Assembly (NCBI GenBank): GCA_037968855.1
Contig: JBBKWH010000126.1
Span: forward strand, 1 to 8,931
From: JBBKWH01 sp037968855
Lineage (GTDB): Bacteria; Pseudomonadota; Gammaproteobacteria; Pseudomonadales; Moraxellaceae
Length of the DNA: 8,931 nucleotides
Direction: 5' to 3'
Shown: positions 1 through 5,433 of the stretch, piece by piece
How positions within the stretch are numbered: the stretch's first letter is position 1
How the letters are laid out: each line of letters opens with the position of its first letter
The notes under the pieces: generated by a model
The model's database searches: none
What the model was told of the DNA's origin: nothing
Seen by the model: only the letters and a program-made list of their open reading frames with translations
Position numbers and translations under genes: made by a program

Positions 1-32
1 GCCTAATGACTCCTGTTAGGCTGCCTTTTTTT
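1..32 (+). terminator. Rho-independent terminator, left part cut off by the window edge
   Basis: GCCTAA (1-6) and TTAGGC (16-21) form a perfect 6-bp stem around a 9-nt loop. TGCC and then a run of seven or more T follow. Because TGCC lies directly between stem and T-run, the stem is probably longer in the genome: GGCA just before base 1 would make a 10-bp stem ending at the T-run. It would terminate a plus-strand gene to the left of the window, converging on the minus-strand gene that ends at 65. It could serve both strands if A residues precede base 1. Confidence 0.7.
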
Positions 33-64
33 ATATTTAAAATATTGATTATGTTAAAAAATAA

Positions 65-541
65 TTAAACAGCCATCAACATAGGCCATAAGGTTTTGGT
101 CGCGCCGCCCAATAACAACAGCGTGCCACCCACCTCACCGACAATCAACGACCACATCAAGCCGTGAATCAATAGCCGTGGCAAGGTCCATGCGCCCAAC
201 TGATGCGGCGAGCGAAATTGATTATCGGTATCGCGCAATGCGCCATGCACCGCATAGCTTAAAATCGCGCCAAAGAAATACACCAGATTGAGTGCCACGG
301 CCCACGTATTCACCACTGCCGACCATGCCGAAAAATACGCCAGCACCGCCAACACCAATGCAGCGAAGCTATACATCAATGACGCCCGATGAGTGATATC
401 CACATAATATGGCGCTCGACCACGCGCATCTTGCATGATGGCCAGATACTTCCACACCCCCGACAACAACCCCAACAGCAGCAAGACACCCGATGCCAAA
501 ATAGCCAAGGCGACCGCAACAGACACACTCAATATGGGCAT
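65..541 (-). CDS. Small four-helix inner-membrane protein, function unknown
   Basis: The 158-residue product is strongly hydrophobic, with four probable membrane helices at about residues 4-27, 53-73, 78-100 and 122-147. The polar loop between helices 1 and 2 (about 30-52) includes WKY and YYVDITHR; the loop between helices 3 and 4 is LRDTDNQFRSP (102-112). H51, N85, H99, D104, D106 and H126 sit at or near helix ends and are the residues most likely to matter for ligand or metal contact, but no catalytic motif is recognised. There is no cleavable signal peptide; helix 1 would act as the anchor. The ATG at 541 is preceded by a GGA at short spacing. The gene stands alone, facing a convergent terminator at its 3' end and the candidate small RNA upstream. 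It looks like a conserved hypothetical protein, but I cannot name a family. Confidence 0.8.
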   Translation of the reverse strand: MPILSVSVAVALAILASGVLLLLGLLSGVWKYLAIMQDARGRAPYYVDITHRASLMYSFAALVLAVLAYFSAWSAVVNTWAVALNLVYFFGAILSYAVHGALRDTDNQFRSPHQLGAWTLPRLLIHGLMWSLIVGEVGGTLLLLGGATKTLWPMLMAV

Positions 542-581
542 GAATCATCCAGCACAAAAAAAGACCACTTAGCCTAGCGGA

Positions 582-594
582 TTTGTGCCACAAA
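582..594. promoter_or_regulatory. Perfect dyad TTTGTG-C-CACAAA upstream of the small membrane protein gene
   Basis: TTTGTG (582-587) and CACAAA (589-594) are exact inverted repeats around a single C. The dyad lies 41-53 nt upstream of the ATG at 541, where an operator for that gene would be expected. The spacing does not match a CRP site (TGTGA-N6-TCACA). No convincing -35/-10 pair was found nearby, so a regulatory role is inferred from position and symmetry only. Confidence 0.3.
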
Positions 595-655
595 GCCTAT
601 GTTTTGGACCGATCAGTGAATGCGGGTCTAGAAATGGTTTTGCAGTACCCAGATA

Positions 656-810
656 GAGAAAACCCGCCTAAATCTCATCCTGATTAGGCGGGTCTCGATT
701 CGACATCCTGTCGTACATCCATGCGATGATCAGCGCGCTTGCGCATTACATCTTATTGTCCTGCGGCAGTCCTTCCTTCGGGTCATCCTGACCGACTTCC
801 TTGTGCCGTA
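656..810 (-). ncRNA. Candidate CsrA/RsmA-sequestering small RNA (RsmX/Y/Z- or CsrB-like)
   Basis: Read on the minus strand, this intergenic stretch has eight GGA motifs, at 800-798, 788-786, 776-774, 772-770, 761-759, 720-718, 708-706 and 680-678. Every one is within AGGA or ANGGA, and CAGGATG occurs three times. About two GGA would be expected by chance in this length. Several are displayed in loops: CGACA-GGA-TGTCG (713-701) is a perfect hairpin; GGTCA-GGA-TGACC (793-781) is another; and the loop of the 3' terminator (693-662) holds CAGGATG. The 5' end CTACGGCA (811-804) pairs with TGCCGCAG (768-761) through one G-U, enclosing the second hairpin and leaving AAGGAAG segments in internal loops. 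A -10-like CATAAT at 821-816 would start transcription near 810-809. The expected length of about 155 nt is close to known Rsm RNAs, which sequester CsrA/RsmA through repeated GGA sites. No protein-coding signal on this strand competes. The family assignment rests on motif density and structure, not on homology. Confidence 0.7.
659..693 (-). terminator. Rho-independent terminator of the candidate small RNA
   Basis: ACCCGCCTAA (693-684) and TTAGGCGGGT (671-662) form a perfect 10-bp stem. The 12-nt loop carries CAGGATG, and the 3' side continues as TTTTCTCTAT. The T-tract is on the minus strand only; the plus strand has none after the stem. This fixes the orientation of the RNA. Upstream prc transcripts that escape the weaker hairpin at 877-900 would also end here. 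Confidence 0.8.
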
Positions 811-815
811 GCGCC

Positions 816-821
816 ATTATG
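816..821 (-). promoter_or_regulatory. -10-like hexamer CATAAT of the candidate small RNA
   Basis: CATAAT matches TATAAT at five of six positions and lies seven bases from the start of the 5' stem at 810-809. The hexamer at the -35 position (844-839, TATGGC) is poor, which fits a promoter that needs an activator, as Rsm/Csr RNA promoters driven by GacA/UvrY do. This is a reading of position and match only. Confidence 0.45.
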
Positions 822-864
822 TCTAAACACACCGGATGGCCATAGACGCCAAAGCAACAAAGCG

Positions 865-882
865 TGTCAGCCAAAACCGACA
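865..882 (-). promoter_or_regulatory. 18-bp dyad resembling a GacA upstream activating sequence
   Basis: On the minus strand TGTCGG (882-877), a 6-nt spacer and CTGACA (870-865) match the known GacA box layout TGTAAG-N6-CTTACA at nine of twelve specified bases, with TGT and ACA at the ends intact. It is centred about 64 bp upstream of the predicted small-RNA start. It also belongs to a wider inverted repeat, CGTGTC (884-879) and GACACG (868-863). It overlaps the hairpin just after prc, so part of the symmetry may reflect that hairpin. Confidence 0.35.
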
Positions 883-900
883 CGAGTGACCACACGTCGG
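873..900 (-). terminator. Weak hairpin after prc, possible terminator
   Basis: CCGAC (900-896) and GTCGG (881-877) flank a 14-nt loop that can itself pair GTG with CAC. TTTT (876-873) follows. It begins one base past the prc stop codon. The stem is short and the T-tract is only four bases, so some readthrough into the small RNA region is likely. Confidence 0.4.
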
Positions 901-901
901 A

Positions 902-3124
902 TTAAGATGCCGGTTTGTGCTCAACTGGCTCTGCAACGACTGAGGATGCGGCCATTTCCCCATTGGGCTTTAGATGCTCAATATCCAACAGCACCGCTGC
1001 TGCCTCATGCACATAAGCTTCTTCTTCTGGCAATGGCGGACGCTGCGCGAGCTTCATTTTGGCACGCAATTCTGACTGCGCATCAATTGAAGCTTGATAG
1101 CTTTCCCAATTGCTATAAGGGGTTAATCCGGTGGCGATGCGGCGTTTATTTTCGGCATCCAAGGTCATTTTTTCGATCTGTTTGACTTCGGCACGACGTT
1201 GATCAATGTTGAGTGACATGCTCTTGCGGTCTTTGTTCATCAAGCCAATGTTGCGCACTTCGTTTAAGAACACAAACTGTGGGTCATTGACCTGACGTGC
1301 CAACGATGCTTGCTGCAAGCTTGGCAACGCAACGCTGTAATCACGGACACGGACATACGGTGCGGTTTTGATGGTGTCCCATTTTAAGGCATTTTTGGCC
1401 GAACGTTCGCCCAAATCTGAGTCATACAGACTGACCAAGTCAATATCCGGAATCACGCCTTTGTTTTGGGTGCTACCACCCGTCACACGATAAAATTTGC
1501 GCTGGGTTAAGGTCGCCTGCCCGTAGGCCAGCGAGTCTAGCTGAATTTGCGCAGTGCCCTTACCCGTGGTGGTACTCCCCAAAATCAAACCACGACCATA
1601 ATCCTGAATCGCTGCGGCAAAAATCTCACTGGCCGATGCGGATGCCAGATTGATCAAAACCGTCATTGGGCCGGTATACACCTGTGCACCACCATCTTTG
1701 TCTTGATACAAGCTGACGCGACCATTGCCATCACGAATCTGAACCAGTGGGCCTTCTTTAATAAACATGCCCAGCATTTTGGCCACTTCTTCGAGCGACC
1801 CACCAGGGTTGGCGCGTAGATCAACCACTAGGCCATCAATTTTTTGGGCATTGAGGTCAAGCAAGGCGGCTTCGGTATCTTCGCTGACACTGCGGTATTT
1901 ATCGCCAGATCGACGGGCGCGATAATTTAAATAAAATGACGGAATATCAATCACGCCAATTCGTTTGGTTTGATCGCCGTCTTTGACGTTAATCACCCGA
2001 TGCTGCACACCGGCATCATCTTGCTCAATGACATCACGCACGATGGTCACTTGGCGCGGTGGCGCATTTGAGGCAGATGATGACTCTAAACGCAGGGTCA
2101 CTTTGGTGCCACGTGGTCCACGAATCAACCCGACAACTTCACCGCTTGGCCAGCCAACCACGTCAACCAACGGGCCACCATCTTGCGCTACACCAGTAAT
2201 GCGATCACCCGCTTTGAGTTGGCCCGTTTTGCTGGCAGGGCCGCCTTCAACAATCGATTCGACACGTGTGTAGTCTTCGTTGCCACGCTCAGGCCGAATC
2301 GACACGCCAATGCCTTCTAGGGCCAAGGTGGTTTGGCGATTCATTTCCATTGCTTCAATGGGGGCAAAATAGTTGCTGTGCGGATCGTAGGTGGCTAAGG
2401 CTGCATTTAAGATACCTTCTAACACTTGATCGTTTTTGATCCGTCCTAACTGCTCCATCGCGCGACGATAGCGTTTTTTCAGCGTATCGACAGGACCAAG
2501 CTCGCTACTCGACAGATCCTGACCTTTGGCCAATTCTGGATTGTCTTTGAGTGCTTGTTGTTTGGCCGCTTCTTCTTCTTTGGCAATAGTCAGACTGATC
2601 AGTTGCGAGGTCAGTTGCTTGTGCCAAAACTCACGCTGCTCTTTGCTACTGGCAAAAAATGCGGCCTTTTCTCGATCAGTATCAATGCTGTCTTTGCGAT
2701 TTAGATTTTGCGGCTGATCCAACTCACTGAGCATGTATTGATAAAACTCATTCATGCGTGTGGCATAGAGATGATAAGTGTCAAATGCCGGTGACAAATC
2801 GCCCGCCTTGAGGCGACGACCCAGCACGGCACCATATTTGTTGCGCATATCGTCGACTTCGGACTGCAAAAACAAGCTGTGCTCAGGGTCCAGATTGTCC
2901 AAATACATGTCTAACACGCGGCGCGAGGTGGCCTCGTCTAAGGGCATATTGAGGTAATGCTGACGATCCATCAGGGTGGCCAACTGTCTGGCAACCACCG
3001 ATTGCTCACGCGTCGGCTCTAGCTGCGTCGCCGAGGGTGCCGCCGATGCCTCATCAATCACATGTGAAAAAAACAGGCCACCAGAGGCCAATACGAGGGC
3101 ACAAGCAAGCGATTGCAGTTTCAT
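902..3124 (-). CDS. prc: Tail-specific (C-terminal processing) protease Prc/Tsp, family S41
   Basis: Periplasmic serine endoprotease that binds nonpolar C-termini and degrades or trims envelope proteins. In E. coli it matures FtsI (PBP3) and degrades the endopeptidase MepS with NlpI, so it bears on wall synthesis. The 740-residue product starts with a signal peptide (about 1-28, AXA-type site at ASA). It then has a helical N-terminal Tsp domain (about 40-240), a PDZ domain (about 265-346, with GIGVSI and GPASKTGQLKAGD), the S41 catalytic core (about 388-565) and the long C-terminal domain of this family (about 575-725). The Ser-Lys dyad is visible: S497 in SASASEIF, D508 in QDYG and K522 in TGKGT keep the spacing of E. 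coli S430, D441 and K455. It is longer than E. coli Prc (682). The ATG at 3124 has AAGGA 13 nt upstream, a long spacing, inside a strong CsrA-like site. The gene is divergent from nagZ and is followed by the candidate small RNA on the same strand. Confidence 0.97.
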   Translation of the reverse strand: MKLQSLACALVLASGGLFFSHVIDEASAAPSATQLEPTREQSVVARQLATLMDRQHYLNMPLDEATSRRVLDMYLDNLDPEHSLFLQSEVDDMRNKYGAVLGRRLKAGDLSPAFDTYHLYATRMNEFYQYMLSELDQPQNLNRKDSIDTDREKAAFFASSKEQREFWHKQLTSQLISLTIAKEEEAAKQQALKDNPELAKGQDLSSSELGPVDTLKKRYRRAMEQLGRIKNDQVLEGILNAALATYDPHSNYFAPIEAMEMNRQTTLALEGIGVSIRPERGNEDYTRVESIVEGGPASKTGQLKAGDRITGVAQDGGPLVDVVGWPSGEVVGLIRGPRGTKVTLRLESSSASNAPPRQVTIVRDVIEQDDAGVQHRVINVKDGDQTKRIGVIDIPSFYLNYRARRSGDKYRSVSEDTEAALLDLNAQKIDGLVVDLRANPGGSLEEVAKMLGMFIKEGPLVQIRDGNGRVSLYQDKDGGAQVYTGPMTVLINLASASASEIFAAAIQDYGRGLILGSTTTGKGTAQIQLDSLAYGQATLTQRKFYRVTGGSTQNKGVIPDIDLVSLYDSDLGERSAKNALKWDTIKTAPYVRVRDYSVALPSLQQASLARQVNDPQFVFLNEVRNIGLMNKDRKSMSLNIDQRRAEVKQIEKMTLDAENKRRIATGLTPYSNWESYQASIDAQSELRAKMKLAQRPPLPEEEAYVHEAAAVLLDIEHLKPNGEMAASSVVAEPVEHKPAS

Positions 3125-3134
3125 GAGCAGAGTA

Positions 3135-3146
3135 ACATCCTTGAAC
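3135..3146 (-). promoter_or_regulatory. CsrA/RsmA-like binding site over the prc ribosome binding site
   Basis: On the minus strand GTTCAAGGATGT matches the CsrA SELEX consensus RUACARGGAUGU at 11 of 12 positions; only the third base differs. The AAGGA inside it (3142-3138) is the only Shine-Dalgarno-like sequence for the prc ATG at 3124. Binding of CsrA/RsmA here would be expected to block ribosome access. The match is directly visible; regulation is inferred. Confidence 0.5.
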
Positions 3147-3188
3147 TAGGGGCGATGGGCACAGCATGGTTGTCGTCAACAACGATCA

Positions 3189-3200
3189 ACATCCTCAAGC
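3189..3200 (-). promoter_or_regulatory. Second GGATGT site in the prc leader
   Basis: GCTTGAGGATGT on the minus strand keeps the AGGATGT core of the CsrA consensus (8 of 12 overall). It lies 54 nt upstream of the site over the ribosome binding site, a distance at which a CsrA dimer could bridge both. Whether it is transcribed depends on the prc start point, which I cannot fix; a weak extended -10 (TGC-TACATT, 3267-3259) upstream would include it. Confidence 0.3.
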
Positions 3201-3228
3201 CTGTGAGCCATTTAGCCGATCAAATAAG

Positions 3229-3246
3229 GCTCATTGTGTCATGAGC
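3229..3246. promoter_or_regulatory. Dyad GCTCAT-N6-ATGAGC in the prc-nagZ divergent region
   Basis: GCTCAT (3229-3234) and ATGAGC (3241-3246) are exact inverted repeats with a 6-nt spacer, and a related half-site TGAGCC lies at 3204-3209. The dyad sits roughly midway between the two divergent starts, where one regulator could affect both prc and nagZ. No regulator is identified. Confidence 0.3.
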
Positions 3247-3275
3247 AGAAGTCTATCGAATGTAGCAGACCTGTG

Positions 3276-3281
3276 TATAAA
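3276..3281 (+). promoter_or_regulatory. Possible -10 hexamer TATAAA for nagZ
   Basis: TATAAA lies 67-72 bp before the nagZ ATG, in the right orientation and in an AT-rich setting. No good -35 hexamer is seen 16-18 bp upstream, so the call rests on the -10 match and position. Confidence 0.35.
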
Positions 3282-3348
3282 TCAGGTATTGTCGCTTCAT
3301 GGATTTTTTAAGCATTTTATTTGACGACTTGTTGCAAGGATACCCCTG

Positions 3349-4377
3349 ATGATCGGCGCGTTGATGCTGGATATTGCTGGAACCTCATTAACCGCTGACG
3401 ATCGTGCCTTGCTGGCCGAACCGCAAGTGGGTGGGGTGATTTTGTTTGGCCGCAATGTGGTCAGCCCACGCCAAGTGCGCGACCTAACCGATAGCATGCG
3501 CGAGGTTCGGCCTGATCTATTGATTGCGGTTGATCAAGAAGGCGGACGTGTCCAGCGCATGCGTGAGGGATTTTGTCGCCTTCCGCCAATGCGCGCATTG
3601 GGTCATTACTACGACCAGTCACCAGCCCAAGCCTTAGCGGCTGCGGAACAATGTGGATGGTTGATGGCCAGCGAAGTGTTGGCGGTTGGCGTGGACTTTA
3701 GCTTTGCCCCTGTGCTCGATATGGACGGCATTAGCCAAGTGATTGGTGATCGCGGCTTTCATCAACAGCAAGCGCCCGTCATTGCCTTGTCACGCGCCTT
3801 TATGCAAGGCATGCACCGCGCTGGCATGGCCACCACTGGCAAGCATTTTCCCGGTCATGGTTCGGTTGAGGCTGACTCGCATATTGCTGCCCCTGTCGAT
3901 ACCCGTACACTGGCGCAAATCCGTGCGCATGATATGCGCATCTTTGCCGAGGTGTTGCCAGAGCTAGATGCATTGATGCCTGCACATGTGGTGTATGGGG
4001 TGATTGATCCCAATCCGGCTGGCTTCTCGCGCTTTTGGCTACAAGAGATCATTCGCGAAGAAATGGGCTTTGACGGCGTGCTGTTCTCCGATGACTTATC
4101 GATGCAAGCCGCTTGTGTGGCTGGCGGTGCCGATGCGCGTATTCGGGCGGCATTAACGGCGGGTTGTGATATGGGTTTGGTCTGTAATGACCGTGCCACT
4201 GCACTCGATGCGCTAAGCGCCTTACAAGACCTGCCCATGCCCAACCAAGCCCGTTTAGAACGGATGCGCGGTAAACTGGGTCAATTGCAGGACGACGTGA
4301 TTGATTTGGGTCAGGCAGGACAAGACGCGGCTCAAATGGCATTACAACTGCGCGAGCGCTTTGTCACACCGGCTTAA
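3349..4377 (+). CDS. nagZ: Beta-N-acetylglucosaminidase NagZ, glycoside hydrolase family 3
   Basis: Cytoplasmic enzyme of peptidoglycan recycling. It removes the non-reducing terminal N-acetylglucosamine from GlcNAc-1,6-anhydroMurNAc-peptides; in species with an AmpR-AmpC circuit its products also signal beta-lactamase induction. The 342 residues match the usual length (E. coli 341) and no signal peptide is present. Visible GH3 features are DQEGGRVQR (62-70), KHFPGHG (165-171), the Asp-His pair in DSH (D176, H178) that acts in acid/base catalysis, and the nucleophile D248 in FSDDLSM (246-252), at the same number as in enterobacterial NagZ. The ATG at 3349 has AAGGA (3336-3340) at 8-nt spacing. 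It is transcribed away from prc. The next gene starts 139 bp downstream on the same strand, and a hairpin without a T-tract (4414-4434) lies between, so partial cotranscription is possible. Confidence 0.97.
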   Translation: MIGALMLDIAGTSLTADDRALLAEPQVGGVILFGRNVVSPRQVRDLTDSMREVRPDLLIAVDQEGGRVQRMREGFCRLPPMRALGHYYDQSPAQALAAAEQCGWLMASEVLAVGVDFSFAPVLDMDGISQVIGDRGFHQQQAPVIALSRAFMQGMHRAGMATTGKHFPGHGSVEADSHIAAPVDTRTLAQIRAHDMRIFAEVLPELDALMPAHVVYGVIDPNPAGFSRFWLQEIIREEMGFDGVLFSDDLSMQAACVAGGADARIRAALTAGCDMGLVCNDRATALDALSALQDLPMPNQARLERMRGKLGQLQDDVIDLGQAGQDAAQMALQLRERFVTPA

Positions 4378-4413
4378 GGCTAGGCGTTTGTATCAAGCAT
4401 TGACCTGACGGAC

Positions 4414-4434
4414 GCATGCCATTGATTGGCGTGC
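4414..4434 (+). other. Intergenic hairpin after nagZ
   Basis: GCATGCCA (4414-4421) pairs with TGGCGTGC (4427-4434) through one T-G wobble around a 5-nt loop. No T-run follows, so it is not a standard intrinsic terminator; it may stabilise the nagZ mRNA 3' end. A second, smaller hairpin ATGATC-N5-GATCAT lies at 4448-4464. Confidence 0.45.
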
Positions 4435-4516
4435 ACCGTTGTATTGCATGATCGCTTGGATCATCAGTTGCATCACAACAAAATCAGCAACATCACAAAA
4501 CCACTGGAGGGTTTGT

Positions 4517-5350
4517 ATGAGTGAGCAAGCACAGCCATCACCGCATCGGCACATTTCGTTTACTGCGCATTACACCGGCTATATTTGGTATCAAATGGGC
4601 TTGTCTCATCCGGTATTGGCTAGCGTGAAGGGTGAGCGACTGGTCGCACTGATGAATCCCCTAGAAGGATTGATGGAGCGCTTTGTCGGTGGCAGCATGC
4701 GCAGCACGCTCAAACAACGGCATGCGCTGATTGACCGCCAGTTAGATCGATTAATTGAACAGTATCCAGATTTACAAGTGCTGGAGATTGCCGCGGGCTT
4801 ATCACCACGCGGCTGGCGCTATCGATTGGCCAATCCCCACATGACTTATGTTGAGGCTGATCTACCCGATATGGCCAATATTAAGCGCAATGCCTTGGCT
4901 GGTATCGAAAATCCAGCACCGCGTGTGGTCGGCGCCGATTTATTTAGTGATGAGCTATTTGCGTTATTTGATAGTTTTGACACTACACGGCCATTGGTGA
5001 TCATTAGTGAAGGTTTGGTTAACTACTTCACCAAAGACATGCTGCAACAATTGTGGTCTCGGCTGGCAACTGGACTCAATGCATTTCCTATTGGGGTCTA
5101 TCTGACCGATATTTATCCAGAACCTGTCCATCATCGTTTGGGTCAGTTGATCTGGAACAGCAGCAAGATGCTCAAATTTATGTCCAAAAGTGCCTTTAGC
5201 TTTCACTTTGTTGCGGCACAAGAATTAGTGGCATTCTTGCAGGCACAGCACTTTGCGCAAGTCCAAGTCTTTCAGCCTAAAGACGACGACAACGCCAGTC
5301 ACCAAGACCATTTAGGCGACTTGGTCTGGGTAGTACAGGCGACGGTCTAA
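4517..5350 (+). CDS. SAM-dependent methyltransferase, leucine carboxyl methyltransferase (LCMT) type
   Basis: Predicted cytoplasmic class I methyltransferase of 277 residues; the substrate is unknown. Family features are the SAM-binding motif VLEIAAGLSPRGWRY (88-102), the acidic YVEADLPDMANIKR segment (111-124) that follows strand 2 in LCMT/PPM-type enzymes, and ISEGLVNYF (163-171), which corresponds to the conserved EG-x3-Y segment of that family. Bacterial members are often listed as polyketide-type O-methyltransferases, but no biosynthetic genes are nearby, so that name would not be informative. The frame is open back to an ATG at 4439, but the ATG at 4517 has GGAGG (4507-4511) at 5-nt spacing and begins where family-like sequence begins, so it is preferred. 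The gene ends at the bidirectional terminator shared with the convergent hydrolase gene. Confidence 0.85.
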   Translation: MSEQAQPSPHRHISFTAHYTGYIWYQMGLSHPVLASVKGERLVALMNPLEGLMERFVGGSMRSTLKQRHALIDRQLDRLIEQYPDLQVLEIAAGLSPRGWRYRLANPHMTYVEADLPDMANIKRNALAGIENPAPRVVGADLFSDELFALFDSFDTTRPLVIISEGLVNYFTKDMLQQLWSRLATGLNAFPIGVYLTDIYPEPVHHRLGQLIWNSSKMLKFMSKSAFSFHFVAAQELVAFLQAQHFAQVQVFQPKDDDNASHQDHLGDLVWVVQATV

Positions 5351-5376
5351 ACGACTGGTGATTGCCTGCGGTGTAA

Positions 5377-5403
5377 AAAAACCGGCTGATATAGCCGGTT
5401 TTT
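5377..5403. terminator. Bidirectional rho-independent terminator between methyltransferase and hydrolase genes
   Basis: AAAAACCGGCT (5377-5387) and AGCCGGTTTTT (5393-5403) are perfect inverted repeats around the loop GATAT. The A-run on one side and T-run on the other make it usable on both strands. It lies 26 bp past the methyltransferase stop and 30 bp past the hydrolase stop. Confidence 0.92.
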
Positions 5404-5433
5404 GGTCTCAACAATGACTTTAGCGTTTACCGC

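Noticed and set aside
694..901. The repeated CATCCTG words on the plus strand as an interspersed DNA repeat
   Set aside because: The repeated words are the reverse complements of CAGGATG loop motifs in a structured minus-strand RNA with its own terminator, which explains their spacing and hairpin context better.
739..1185. Open reading frame of 148 codons on the plus strand
   Set aside because: It lies antisense to the 3' end of prc and to the candidate small RNA, has no ribosome binding site, and its translation has no recognisable features. It is most likely a shadow frame.
3121..3138. Six-codon reading frame (M-L-L-C-S-stop) ending in a TGA that overlaps the prc ATG
   Set aside because: It could suggest translational coupling, but its ATG directly abuts AAGG, leaving no workable spacing to a ribosome binding site. 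The same bases are better explained as the prc Shine-Dalgarno sequence and a CsrA-like site.
4439..4516. N-terminal extension of the methyltransferase by 26 residues
   Set aside because: The ATG at 4517 has a clear GGAGG and the extension does not look like the family; it also runs through an intergenic hairpin.
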